Shown one piece after another: positions 1-8,251 of a stretch of DNA of 64,000 bases. The number at the start of each line of letters is the position of its first letter. Positions within the stretch are counted from its first letter, which is position 1. The notes beneath the pieces were generated by a model. The model was given only the letters and a program-made list of their open reading frames with translations. It made no database searches and was not told where the DNA came from. This DNA is from Pseudoalteromonas sp. NC201 (GTDB lineage: Bacteria; Pseudomonadota; Gammaproteobacteria; Enterobacterales; Alteromonadaceae): the NCBI RefSeq assembly GCF_002850255.1, contig NZ_CP022522.1, positions 2,603,125-2,667,124 of the forward strand, in the 5' to 3' direction. Made by a program: the position numbers and the translations under genes.

Positions 1-2224
1 CAGGCACAACGGTACTGGCAACTAGATTACCATTAACAAGAACGTTATACGCTCCGTTACCAACTTGGGAGGCAACGCGTGCGGTCAAATTATAGCTTCC
101 CGCGCCTAAATTAGCCTGATATTCGAGCCACTCTCCCGCCGACGTCCAACCTACGTTGTAACCACCGCCGTTGTCGCTGGTCAGCTCAATATCAACATCA
201 TCATTGCGATATTCGCCACCTGTATTGCCTGCATCGTTATCAAAATAGTTGCTGTAGTCTTCCGCTTCGATACGAAGTTGCTCAGTGATTAAAATGCTAC
301 ATCCATCGGTGTTTACCACATCCCCCACAGGCGTATCTGGACACTGATCGATACCATCATTCACGCCATCACCATCGCTATCGTTACCAGCTGAGAATTC
401 TGAAAGTATATAGGCCTGCTCTGCGGTATCTACGACCGTTCCGTCCTCCTGTTGGTAAGTAAACCAAAAACTAACTACATCCCCCACTGCTAGCCCAGAT
501 ATTGTCAGCTCATTGCGACCATTAACCACTTGCATGCGGACATTTTGCTGCACACCGCCGTTGACTCGATAATGAACATCCGCCCAGCCGGTAGTGTTAA
601 CATAGAAAGTTAAAGTATCCAGAGAGACCTGTTCCAATCCATCGGGTAAATTATTCAGTGGACAGCCATTCGCATCAACTTCTTCATTTGGTTGAGTATT
701 TGGGCACTGATCGAGGCTATCCTCAACACCATCTTGATCACTATCGACAGGGGCACTACCGCCCCCTGTCCAGGTAATATCGTCAATTGCCATTTGAAAA
801 GAATAGTTAGGTTCTTGCCCAGCGACAGAGACAATATTGAAGTGATTTTTAATTGATTGTAATGCCACCAAGCTACCCGCTAACTCAGTGATTGGAATAC
901 GCACTTCACCCCATTGACCATCACGAACAAGGCCATACTGATTGGTGTTCGCGGGGAATGTGATCCAGTTCTCATTAGTATAAGTGTCAGCAATGCCAAT
1001 TCTGAAACTCACATTCGCAGGAATTTTAATCTTAAAATTTAAGTAACCATCCCTAAAGTTGCTCATATCTCGCGCTTGACGACTTTGAATACCGGCTCCA
1101 AACCACTGCGTTGGCGAATATTGCCATGCAATCACTTCATTGCCTTCATAGGCAGGGATATTGCCCTGAGTGAGTGAGTTTTGGTTCCACACATAAATAT
1201 CCGCGTTGCTTCCCGGCACTAACTGATTATCGCTTGGCCCCTCACTAAAAACACCAAAGGTGCCAACTTCGGGCTTAGTGACATTGCCGCTGAACACTTC
1301 ACCTTGACCATCTAGCTCATAAATACGCACATAATCCACCACCATTTTCCCAGGAAGTGGCGCGCTCACCTGTTCATTGCTAAGCACGTCCGTAAATAAC
1401 CCGCCGACAGCCAAATTCATCAATAGATAAAATGGCGCGTTGAATTCGTTTGACTCTTCACTAATAACAAACGGGCTATCGAACATATCATATTCGACCC
1501 CATTATCCTCAACTGTGAAACGGATCGTTTCTTCAGTCCAATAAGTACGATAGATAACAAAGCGATTGGTTAAGGGGGTTGAGGACAAATGTGCATTATC
1601 GGTTTTGTATGCCACACTTGCTGCACAGGTTGGATTACCTTCATTGCAGGCGGCATCTGCATAAAAAATTAAGTTTGAGCCTGTATAGTTATTGCTTGGC
1701 GCACCGGGAAATCCTGCATCATTACGAGCGGCTTGAGATTGGCCCATCTCCATGATGTCGATTTCGCCTTTTGCCGGCCAGCTAGCAGTACTCGTCCCTA
1801 GCATCCAAAGTGCAGGCCAAAGCCCCGTGTCGACATCAGATACCTTCATTCTGATCTCTATCATGCCATATTGCACAGCAAGCTTATTCTTACTCTGGAT
1901 CTTACCTGAGGTAAATGCCTTGCCGCCTATCGCTTGATTTTTTGCTTCAAGAACAAGGCCTTTGTTTCCCACCTCGCCTACAATGTCGGTAATATAGACA
2001 TTATTTTCACTGTACCACTGTAATTCTTGATTACCCCAACCACATATTCCTTGGTCACAACCATCCCCGACATCTATATTCCATGTGTTGGTATCTAAAT
2101 TATTAAAATTATCTTCCCAAAGTAAATTCCCCACAGCCGCGTTACTTTGCGAAGACGCACAAACAATCAGACTGATAACGCTAATGTTTGCGAGCTTTGC
2201 GATTAACTTGCTACTCGTTTTCAC
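1..2224 (-). CDS. Secreted GH16 endo-beta-1,3-glucanase (laminarinase), modular, 3' end outside window
   Basis: This encodes a secreted modular glucanase, truncated by the window edge; 741 codons are visible and no stop is reached. The order seen is: signal peptide (about 1-30, ending SNAA), GH16 catalytic domain (about 31-303) with the GEIDIMEM motif (E154 nucleophile, D156, E159 acid/base), a beta-sandwich domain like the ExoP C-terminus (about 310-487), a thrombospondin type-3 calcium repeat (493-521), a CBM56-like beta-1,3-glucan-binding domain (about 528-606), a second type-3 repeat (615-642) and the start of a CBM6 domain (from about 648). The GTG start at 2224 is chosen because GGAG lies just upstream and an in-frame TAA precedes it. 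Family knowledge points to laminarin hydrolysis outside the cell. The two glucan-binding modules on one enzyme support an insoluble or storage beta-1,3-glucan substrate. Confidence 0.93.
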   Translation of the reverse strand, partial: MKTSSKLIAKLANISVISLIVCASSQSNAAVGNLLWEDNFNNLDTNTWNIDVGDGCDQGICGWGNQELQWYSENNVYITDIVGEVGNKGLVLEAKNQAIGGKAFTSGKIQSKNKLAVQYGMIEIRMKVSDVDTGLWPALWMLGTSTASWPAKGEIDIMEMGQSQAARNDAGFPGAPSNNYTGSNLIFYADAACNEGNPTCAASVAYKTDNAHLSSTPLTNRFVIYRTYWTEETIRFTVEDNGVEYDMFDSPFVISEESNEFNAPFYLLMNLAVGGLFTDVLSNEQVSAPLPGKMVVDYVRIYELDGQGEVFSGNVTKPEVGTFGVFSEGPSDNQLVPGSNADIYVWNQNSLTQGNIPAYEGNEVIAWQYSPTQWFGAGIQSRQARDMSNFRDGYLNFKIKIPANVSFRIGIADTYTNENWITFPANTNQYGLVRDGQWGEVRIPITELAGSLVALQSIKNHFNIVSVAGQEPNYSFQMAIDDITWTGGGSAPVDSDQDGVEDSLDQCPNTQPNEEVDANGCPLNNLPDGLEQVSLDTLTFYVNTTGWADVHYRVNGGVQQNVRMQVVNGRNELTISGLAVGDVVSFWFTYQQEDGTVVDTAEQAYILSEFSAGNDSDGDGVNDGIDQCPDTPVGDVVNTDGCSILITEQLRIEAEDYSNYFDNDAGNTGGEYRNDDVDIELTSDNGGGYNVGWTSAGEWLEYQANLGAGSYNLTARVASQVGNGAYNVLVNGNLVASTVVP

Positions 2225-2312
2225 TTTATGTCTCCAAATGTAATGTATAAAACTGCTTTAGTGATCAACCACTAAAACACGGATCCTTTTATCACTTCAT
2301 AAACCGCAGAAA

Positions 2313-2326
2313 TGAAAGCGCTTACA
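2313..2326. promoter_or_regulatory. LacI-family-type operator, proximal copy
   Basis: TGAAAGCGCTTACA differs at one base from the perfect palindrome at 2441. It lies about 90 bp upstream of the laminarinase start. GCGC-centred palindromes of this form are typical of LacI/GalR-family regulators. No such regulator is in the window. Confidence 0.6.
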
Positions 2327-2440
2327 TTTCAATCCATAACAACCCCGAACAATTGAAAAATATAGCGCTTTTCAAACACACGAGCTTTACTACACACTTT
2401 TCAGCGCGGTGTAATCGTATGTTGAATGTTAAACCTAACA

Positions 2441-2454
2441 TGTAAGCGCTTACA
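2441..2454. promoter_or_regulatory. LacI-family-type operator, distal copy
   Basis: TGTAAGCGCTTACA is a perfect 14-bp palindrome about 217 bp upstream of the laminarinase start. A weaker GCGC-centred site (TATAGCGCTTTT) lies near 2361. Two good sites about 128 bp apart suggest looping repression of the glucanase gene, relieved by a sugar. This is inference from the motif. Confidence 0.6.
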
Positions 2455-2516
2455 TTAACAAGAAAATAACAACAATTGTTATATTTTTTACTTTTATCAA
2501 TTGATGGACTAACGAC

Positions 2517-2579
2517 AAGTCGAGCGCTGTGACCAAAGCACATTCAGGGAAATAAAAGTCAAACCGCTGAGGTCAACAG
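2517..2579. repeat. Relic end of a MITE-like element
   Basis: These roughly 63 bases align, at about three quarters identity by eye, with the right end of the complete MITE-like element at 53152-53420. Both share AAGTCGAGCG, a GACCAAA block, a CACA/CACT block and the terminal GGTCAACAG. The rest of the element is absent. The relic runs into the 3' end of the acetyltransferase gene and overlaps its stop codon. Confidence 0.55.
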
Positions 2580-3085
2580 ACACGATGGATCTCATATTCA
2601 AAGAAAAGTGGACTGTTTTCATCATGCACTTGCTGTGAAAACCCCAGCTTTTTGAGCAACCGAATGGAAGCATGGTTGGATTGCTCCACTCCCGCAATTA
2701 GGGTACTCCAACACTCTATACTGGTAACTGCATGAATAAACCCTTGCAGCAACTCACTGGCGTAACCTTTACCCCAGTGCTTTTCAGCCAATAAGTAACC
2801 GATATGCGCATCACTTTCGTTTTCAACGTAAACAAACAAAAAGCCAATTGTCTCATGCTGCCCAAGCTTAACTTGCAGTAAGCGGCTCTCTGAACACATA
2901 CGCTGAAACCAGTTTTCGGCCTGTTTTGTTGAATCAATACCATGAAAATAAGGGGGAAGGTTTTCAACCACGTTAGAACTCAGGATATGGGGAATTTGCT
3001 CTATCAGCCGTTCACGATCGAGTGCTGGAAGATCGTCGTTAACCTCAATAATGTGCAACCTTAAGGTCTGAAATGATAATGCCAT
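2573..3085 (-). CDS. GNAT-family N-acetyltransferase
   Basis: This is a 170-residue acetyltransferase of the RimJ/RimL-like GNAT type. The acetyl-CoA-binding segment is visible as HWGKGYASELLQGF, followed by the typical NHASIRLLKKLGF motif. The open frame extends to 3328, but the extra N-terminus is hydrophobic and unlike the family. The ATG at 3085, preceded by AGGAAG, gives the expected length. It probably acetylates a small molecule or protein amino group; the substrate cannot be told. The last codons overlap a MITE relic, so the C-terminus may have been altered by that insertion. It stands alone between the laminarinase promoter region and the small peptide gene. Confidence 0.8.
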   Translation of the reverse strand: MALSFQTLRLHIIEVNDDLPALDRERLIEQIPHILSSNVVENLPPYFHGIDSTKQAENWFQRMCSESRLLQVKLGQHETIGFLFVYVENESDAHIGYLLAEKHWGKGYASELLQGFIHAVTSIECWSTLIAGVEQSNHASIRLLKKLGFSQQVHDENSPLFFEYEIHRVC

Positions 3086-3442
3086 TAGCTTCCTACTTTT
3101 TATCAACTCGATTGTTATCCTAACTAGGATACTAGCATTGCTTCTTTTAATGTGTAAGGCGTACGCAGCTATTTGCTGCAACAATTGATTGGATATAGGT
3201 TGCACAATCAACAAGATTGAAATGCACAAAAATCCAACGCTGTCATTTTTATTTGCTTGATAAAAATTCAATATAATAAACAACTTAAAAAACAAACAAC
3301 TAAAAGAACTACTGAAGTTATTTGCCATCCCCGCTTGAAATGTGTTTAAAAATCAAACACATTATTTAACGGATAAGTACTTAGAAATAGGTATTTATCT
3401 ACATTACCGAATAATCAAAGATAAAAAATAACTGGATACAAC
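3086..3442. other. AT-rich intergenic region with a small hairpin
   Basis: I see no gene here. An inverted repeat (AATGTGTTT at 3339-3347 with AAACACATT at 3355-3363) lies about 80 bp upstream of the small peptide start and could be an operator or leader hairpin. The promoters of the acetyltransferase and of the peptide gene are probably also in this stretch. Confidence 0.35.
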
Positions 3443-3601
3443 ATGAAACTGAAAAAAGTAAAATTAAAAAACCTTAACGCAAATAAAGCGCTAGATGCTA
3501 AACAAACGAAAGAAATAGCAGGCGGAACTGGCGCTTACAGTAAAGACTACGGCGCATGCTATACCACTCCTGAATTTTGCCCAACAGTTTACATCTGCTA
3601 A
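3443..3601 (+). CDS. Double-glycine-leader peptide precursor, bacteriocin/RiPP-like
   Basis: This is a 52-residue reading frame. The first 28 residues are Lys- and Leu-rich, with KNLNANKALDAKQTKEIAGG at 9-28, the form of double-glycine leaders recognised by C39-peptidase transporters. Cleavage after GG28 would release a 24-residue core containing three cysteines (C39, C46, C52), several aromatic residues and a C-terminal cysteine. A strong hairpin terminator follows the stop, supporting a genuine single-gene unit. No transporter, modifying enzyme or immunity gene is adjacent, so the machinery would have to be elsewhere. The function (bacteriocin, signal or modified peptide) is not determined. 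The ribosome binding site is weak. Confidence 0.72.
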   Translation: MKLKKVKLKNLNANKALDAKQTKEIAGGTGAYSKDYGACYTTPEFCPTVYIC

Positions 3602-3608
3602 GTATGCC

Positions 3609-3638
3609 AAGCCCAGCAACTAGCTGGGCTTAGTTTTA
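3609..3638 (+). terminator. Rho-independent terminator of the small peptide gene
   Basis: A 9-bp stem AAGCCCAGC/GCTGGGCTT with a 5-base loop is followed by TAGTTTT, starting eight bases after the peptide stop codon. Confidence 0.8.
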
Positions 3639-3759
3639 AGTAAAAAGTAATTGAGAAATATAGCGATAATAAAACATTCGTCGTGTTAGCTACTCCCCTG
3701 ATCAAACAAGCTAGTAACGTAACAACATTAAGATGTAACTCTATAAGATACTTGTAGTT

Positions 3760-4647
3760 TCACCATGGCGTGCTGGCAAAATAGTGAGACAAATAGTCTA
3801 TCAATGCCCTCACGGTTGGAGACATATACTTTCTCGAAGAATAGAGCACATATATATTCATATCGCTTGGCTTCCAATCAGGTAGTACCGGCTTAAGCTC
3901 GCCAGATTTGATGTAGCGGTTAACCAAATAAGTGGGTTGAATTGCCAGACCAGCACCACTTAACGCTGCGTGCAATAAGGCCGTTGCTTCGTTCGCAGTT
4001 AAACGACAATTTACGGCTACCGACTGTTGTGAGTTACCTTTGCGCAAATGCCAAATATGCTGCTGAAAATTCTTATACCCAAGGCACAAGTGCTCAGCTA
4101 GATCATCAGGTTTTGTGATTTCACTTGCACTAGTAAGGTACTGCGGCGACGCCACAATAACAGAGTCACATACTGCAATTGATTTACCAATCAAAGAAGG
4201 GTCCGGTGCAGAGGCAATACGAATAGCCAGATCTATCTGACTCTCAGTGAGATCGGCCACAGAATCTTGCAAATCAATATCAATATTCACATCAGGATGT
4301 GCTGACATAAACTGTTGAATAGCAGGCACAAGTTGAGAAAAGCCAAAAGACATACTGGTTGCTAGTCGAACCGAACCAGACAGTTTGCCGCTGGTATTCG
4401 CCAAGCCGGTTATGGTGTCGGCTTGCCTCAGCCACTGTCTCACTTCTTCCAAGCAGGACTCCCCAGCTGTCGTTAAAGACACTCTTCTCGTGGTGCGATG
4501 TAATAAACGAATGTTTAACCAGCTCTCCATTGCTTCAATGTACCGAGTTACCATAGGGCGAGACATATCTAGCCTGTCAGCCGTCGCGGTAAAGCTACCC
4601 GTGATTGCAACGTCGGCAAAGACCTTAGCAGCGATGAGTCTATCCAT
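3760..4647 (-). CDS. LysR-family transcriptional regulator
   Basis: This 295-residue protein has the standard LysR layout: an N-terminal winged helix-turn-helix (about 3-62, including SFTATADRLDMSRPMVTRYI and LLHRTTRRVSLT) and a C-terminal periplasmic-binding-protein-like effector domain (about 90-290). The ATG at 4647 places the helix-turn-helix at the normal position. It is divergent from the MBL-fold/DsbA-like pair, with 105 bp between the start codons. By the usual logic of LysR proteins it probably controls that pair from the shared region. The inducer is unknown. Confidence 0.9.
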   Translation of the reverse strand: MDRLIAAKVFADVAITGSFTATADRLDMSRPMVTRYIEAMESWLNIRLLHRTTRRVSLTTAGESCLEEVRQWLRQADTITGLANTSGKLSGSVRLATSMSFGFSQLVPAIQQFMSAHPDVNIDIDLQDSVADLTESQIDLAIRIASAPDPSLIGKSIAVCDSVIVASPQYLTSASEITKPDDLAEHLCLGYKNFQQHIWHLRKGNSQQSVAVNCRLTANEATALLHAALSGAGLAIQPTYLVNRYIKSGELKPVLPDWKPSDMNIYVLYSSRKYMSPTVRALIDYLSHYFASTPW

Positions 4648-4752
4648 TTATTTGTTCGATTTATGAAACAATGATGTTTAGTTTGGCATGTTTTTCTGAG
4701 CCTATCAATTTCATATCATCTGCTCCGTACTAAACCTATTGAGGCAAAAGAT

Positions 4753-5619
4753 ATGAAACACCTAACGTTGATAGCAGCATCGACTTTATTAGCAAGCAAT
4801 GCGATGGCAGCAAACACCGCCCCACTTACACTGGATGTTTATAACGCTGACAAAAACAGCTTCCACGTTAACTCAACACTGGTGATTGGTGAGAGTGAAG
4901 TGATGGTCGTAGATACGGGTTTTACCAAAGCGGATGCACTACGCATAGCTGCCAAAGTGCTCGACAGCGGCAAAACCCTAAAAACGATTTTTATCAGCCA
5001 AGCTGATCCGGACTATTATTTTGGCGCGGAAGTACTACACACTTTATTCCCTGAAGCTAAGATCCTAACCACAGCGGCCGTAAAAGCAGTGATTGAAGAA
5101 AAGCTCGCGGGTAAATTAGCATTTTGGACACCAAAAATGGGCGCGAATGCTCCTGTAAAACCATACATCCCAACAGTTGTAGAGGGAAATACACTCTTTG
5201 TAGATGGGCACAAAATAGAGATCCACGGCACGCAATTTGAGCTAGCGCACCGCCCCTACTTATGGATCCCGTCAAGTAAAGCGGTTCTGGGCAATGTTGC
5301 AGTCTACGGTAATGTGCACTTATGGATGGCCGATGCACAATCCCAACGCAGTCAACAAGCGTGGATTCGCCAATTAAAAGAGTTAAAAGCACTGAAGCCA
5401 GAGGTTGTAATACCTGGTCACATGAAAGCAGGCACCAAACTTGATGCAAGTACCATAAGCTACTCGCAGCAGTATTTAAGCGACTTTAGTCTGGCAAAAA
5501 GCAGCAGCAAAAATAGCGCTGAACTGATTGATAGCATGTCTGCACGCTACCCTGATGCAGGATTACCTATGGCGCTGAGTATTGGTGCTAAGGTGCATAG
5601 GGGAGAGATGAAATGGTAA
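4753..5619 (+). CDS. Exported MBL-fold protein with degenerate metal-binding motif
   Basis: This 288-residue protein has a signal peptide (1-20, ending AMAA) and the fold of periplasmic Vmh-type metallo-beta-lactamase-superfamily hydrolases: VVDTGF near 52, the strand before the active-site loop, WIPSSKAVLGN near 171 and VIPGH at 219-223. The signature HxHxDH is replaced by SQADPDY (82-88). Of the usual ligands only the Asp remains there, while His223 is kept and the bridging Asp appears as Asn181. It may bind metal differently or be a pseudo-enzyme. It overlaps the DsbA-like gene by 7 bp, so the two are probably translated together, and it faces a LysR regulator. Confidence 0.82.
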   Translation: MKHLTLIAASTLLASNAMAANTAPLTLDVYNADKNSFHVNSTLVIGESEVMVVDTGFTKADALRIAAKVLDSGKTLKTIFISQADPDYYFGAEVLHTLFPEAKILTTAAVKAVIEEKLAGKLAFWTPKMGANAPVKPYIPTVVEGNTLFVDGHKIEIHGTQFELAHRPYLWIPSSKAVLGNVAVYGNVHLWMADAQSQRSQQAWIRQLKELKALKPEVVIPGHMKAGTKLDASTISYSQQYLSDFSLAKSSSKNSAELIDSMSARYPDAGLPMALSIGAKVHRGEMKW

Positions 5620-6236
5620 AAGTGCACTACTTCTTCGACCCCATGTGTGGCTGGTGTTACGGTGCAACTTCACTGCTGGATGCCATTGCAGCCAACAGGG
5701 AACTGGAGCTTGTGCTGCACCCTGGAGGCATGATTGCCAATCAATCTATAGAGAAAGCATTCCGCAACCACATTCTCATAAGTGATGCGCATATAGCCAA
5801 CATAACAGGCGCTCAGTTTGGCAAAGATTACATCCAACGGGTAAAGAGTAACGAGTCGATGATCCTCGACTCTTACATCACCGCTCGTGCCATCATCACC
5901 GCGGAACAGTTAGGCATAACGCCACTGAGCATGCTTAAAACTATTCAGCACGCACACTATGTAGAAGGCAAACAGGTTAACCGAGCTGAGGCTATAGAGG
6001 AGCTAGCCGTTGAGCTTGGGCTAGATAAAAACCACTGGCAACGAGCTATGCTGGCAAATCAAGGTGCTGAGCAAACAAAAATCGTGCAAAGCCGTCTATT
6101 AATGCAAAAGCTTCAAGTTACTGGCTACCCCACCCTTATCCTTGAAAAGCATGAGAAACAGATAAAGCTTCCGCATACTGCCTATTACGGTAAGCCCGAT
6201 GCTTGGCGCCAGCTAATTGATGACTATATACACTAG
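5613..6236 (+). CDS. DsbA-family thioredoxin-fold protein (FrnE-like)
   Basis: This 207-residue thioredoxin-fold protein has the redox motif CGWC at 12-15 in the context FFDPMCGWCYGA, characteristic of DsbA/FrnE-like oxidoreductases. A cis-proline motif TGYPT occurs near residue 170, and a helical insertion lies between. There is no signal peptide, so it is probably cytoplasmic, unlike true DsbA. The start overlaps the end of the MBL-fold gene. A role in thiol-disulfide exchange or small-molecule isomerisation is known for the family; the substrate is unknown. Confidence 0.85.
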   Translation: MVKVHYFFDPMCGWCYGATSLLDAIAANRELELVLHPGGMIANQSIEKAFRNHILISDAHIANITGAQFGKDYIQRVKSNESMILDSYITARAIITAEQLGITPLSMLKTIQHAHYVEGKQVNRAEAIEELAVELGLDKNHWQRAMLANQGAEQTKIVQSRLLMQKLQVTGYPTLILEKHEKQIKLPHTAYYGKPDAWRQLIDDYIH

Positions 6237-6287
6237 TTCTATGACAAGCTTTTGAATTGAAATTGGATCTGCTGTTACGCTAATGCG

Positions 6288-6305
6288 AGCCCCAAAAGGG
6301 GCTGT
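6288..6305. repeat. Short inverted repeat between convergent genes
   Basis: AGCCCC-AAAA-GGGGCT forms a compact hairpin downstream of the DsbA-like gene. There is no T-tract, so a terminator role is uncertain. Confidence 0.35.
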
Positions 6306-6379
6306 CGGCATATCCGCTACACAACTTTGACGTTGTCACAGCAATTTGCATTTAGATTGCAACTAACCTTGCCTCTGAA

Positions 6380-6808
6380 TTATCTAACTTTTTGGAATTG
6401 CCAATCCTTTAATTCGATAACGGACATGCTTTTATCAGCGGTTAGTTCGTAGAACTTACCCGGTCTAAGTTCTACTATAAATTCATTATCTGCTTGTCCA
6501 CTGTAAACCTTGCTCTGTAAATCCCCCCAAGCAAGATGTAAATCTCCACAACTGGCCGACACCCAGCGATCAGGTGAAGGGTTATATGTAGTCTTCACTC
6601 TTACCCAATTTACTTGTTGCGCCTCTTGGGCATCAACTTCAATAATGGGGTACGTTTCTCCTGGAGTTGATTCAAGTGAACCGGAGTTGGTTCCTTTACG
6701 CTTAGACTGGTACATATCACATGACTGGCTTGCGATAAAACTCCCTTTGGCAGGGGTAGCAGCGGCAGTAAAGCCACACAAATTAGCTAACTATACATTT
6801 TTAAACAA
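6380..6808 (-). pseudogene. Decayed secreted protein gene, possibly related to the N-terminal domain of T2-type ribonucleases
   Basis: The open frame (133 codons from a TTG at 6781) begins in the middle of what looks like a signal peptide, LANLCGFTAAATPA. Upstream in the same frame comes TTG-TTT-AAA-AAT-GTA and then a TAG at 6793-6791. A TAG therefore interrupts a plausible signal sequence, and no ATG or ribosome binding site is visible. The mature part has CDMYQSKRKGTN, TYPIIEV and RWVSASCG. From memory these resemble a leading domain found in some secreted ribonuclease T2-family proteins of marine bacteria, but the catalytic His motifs of that family are absent. It is probably inactive or non-secreted. 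The family link is tentative. Confidence 0.5.
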
Positions 6809-6880
6809 ATTAATTTTGAGTAATTCAATAATATTTGAGTCTACAGTGGAGCATTAACAACCAACATAAAGGATTTTGCT

Positions 6881-8071
6881 TTGCTTATAACAAACTTACA
6901 ATCATCATTTAAATTCGCTCATTTAGCGTTATTAACCTTACTATTAAGCGCGTGTGGTTCGGATATAACTCAAACTTCGCCCTTAATTGATGAAACTGAG
7001 CTCCCTAAAGAAGTAGGTATTGCACAAGATGGTGCATTAAAACAGCATTTAGAAAGTATTCGACAGGCATATAATGTACCTGCAATTACGGCTATGACAG
7101 TAAAAGATGGCTTAGTGTACGAAATTGCCAGCACAGGCTATCGTGATATACAAAGCCTTGAGCCTGTAAGCGATAATGATCGTTGGGCGATCGGCTCTGT
7201 CGCAAAATCTATGACCGCTTTGCTCGCCGCTCGTTTAGTTGAACAAGGCCTCATTACTTTTGACACTACCGTCATAGATATATTTCCTGAACTTAAAGGC
7301 CAAATTCGACCAGAACATGAGACCATTACTTTACAGCATCTGTTGAGCATGACATCCGGATTAAAAAAGGACATAGATGTAAAAGATCAGCAGTGGTACG
7401 ACAATACCAAGCCTTTAACCGAATTAAGATATGAGCTAACAAAAGAGGTGCTTAATACCGCTGCAGTGAAAACCCGAAGCGAGTTTTGGTATAGTAATGT
7501 TGGTTATGTGATAGCAGGACATATGTTAGAGCGAGTCAGCAATCAGACTTGGGAGTGGCTTATTGGCGCAGAAGTCTTTGGGCAATTAGGCATCACTAAT
7601 TATGGTTTTGGTGAACCGAGCTTTGAGAGCGCGAAGCAGCCTAAAGGGCATATTTACGAAAATGGTCACTGGCATGGGGTAACTGAAGAAAAAAAGCTTG
7701 CTCCAAAAGTATATGGTCCTGCCGGTACGGTGAATATCAGTTTACCTGAGCTTGCTGTTTATTTTTCTTCGGTATTAGAGGGAATGCAGGGAGGTGACAA
7801 TATTGTGAGTAAAGAGAGTTACAAAATGTTGCTCTCGCCTTATAGTAAAATTCAAGACAGCCATTCTGAGTATGCGATGGGCTGGTTTGTCAAGTCAGAT
7901 AAAACGGCTTTTGGTCATGACGGCTTTACGGGCGCATTTTCGGTCAGTAGCCTGCTTTATCCTAGTCAAAATAACGCTTATTTTGCGGCAGTAAATGGCG
8001 ATACAGATAACGCAACCAAAGCACTCTCGCAAGCGTTAGAAGTACTGATGAAAAGAAACTCTATAGAATAG
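6881..8071 (+). CDS. Lipoprotein serine hydrolase, beta-lactamase/class C-like
   Basis: This 396-residue protein starts at a TTG (6881) with AAAGGA upstream. A lipobox LLSAC gives Cys25, so it is probably a membrane-anchored lipoprotein. The serine beta-lactamase-like triad motifs are present: S106-V-A-K109 (SxxK), Y204-S-N206 (YxN), and HDG near 345 in the KTG position. This group includes class C beta-lactamases, D-aminopeptidases and esterases. HDG in the third motif is more usual for esterase or peptidase members than for true beta-lactamases. It stands alone, just left of the island remnants. Confidence 0.85.
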   Translation: MLITNLQSSFKFAHLALLTLLLSACGSDITQTSPLIDETELPKEVGIAQDGALKQHLESIRQAYNVPAITAMTVKDGLVYEIASTGYRDIQSLEPVSDNDRWAIGSVAKSMTALLAARLVEQGLITFDTTVIDIFPELKGQIRPEHETITLQHLLSMTSGLKKDIDVKDQQWYDNTKPLTELRYELTKEVLNTAAVKTRSEFWYSNVGYVIAGHMLERVSNQTWEWLIGAEVFGQLGITNYGFGEPSFESAKQPKGHIYENGHWHGVTEEKKLAPKVYGPAGTVNISLPELAVYFSSVLEGMQGGDNIVSKESYKMLLSPYSKIQDSHSEYAMGWFVKSDKTAFGHDGFTGAFSVSSLLYPSQNNAYFAAVNGDTDNATKALSQALEVLMKRNSIE

Positions 8072-8118
8072 TCAATTTGATAGCGTAGGCAAATGAAGCA
8101 TCGACGTTATATTCTATT

Positions 8119-8162
8119 AGGGCCTGAAACCCATCGCGCTTGGTATTCGACGCTGATGCCAC
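8119..8162 (-). pseudogene. Inverted fragment of a serine resolvase gene
   Basis: Read on the minus strand, about 43 bases match positions 11060-11103 of the intact resolvase gene almost exactly (TGGCATCAGCGTCGAATACC is shared). The fragment corresponds to roughly codons 35-49. The fragment carrying codons 1-34 lies 90 bp away in the opposite orientation, so the old gene has been scrambled. Confidence 0.75.
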
Positions 8163-8251
8163 ACCTTAAGGCAGAGGGTCAATCTTGTAGTAACTATTAG
8201 GGTCAGATCTTGCTTATTGGCTTCATGTTCTTTTCTAAACGAACAACTGCC

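Noticed and set aside
3086..3328. N-terminal extension of the acetyltransferase to 3328
   Set aside because: The extra 81 residues are hydrophobic and AT-biased, unlike GNAT proteins; the ATG at 3085 has a good ribosome binding site.
6881..8071. True beta-lactamase resistance gene
   Set aside because: The third motif is HDG rather than KTG and the protein is a lipoprotein; an esterase or peptidase-type serine hydrolase is more likely.
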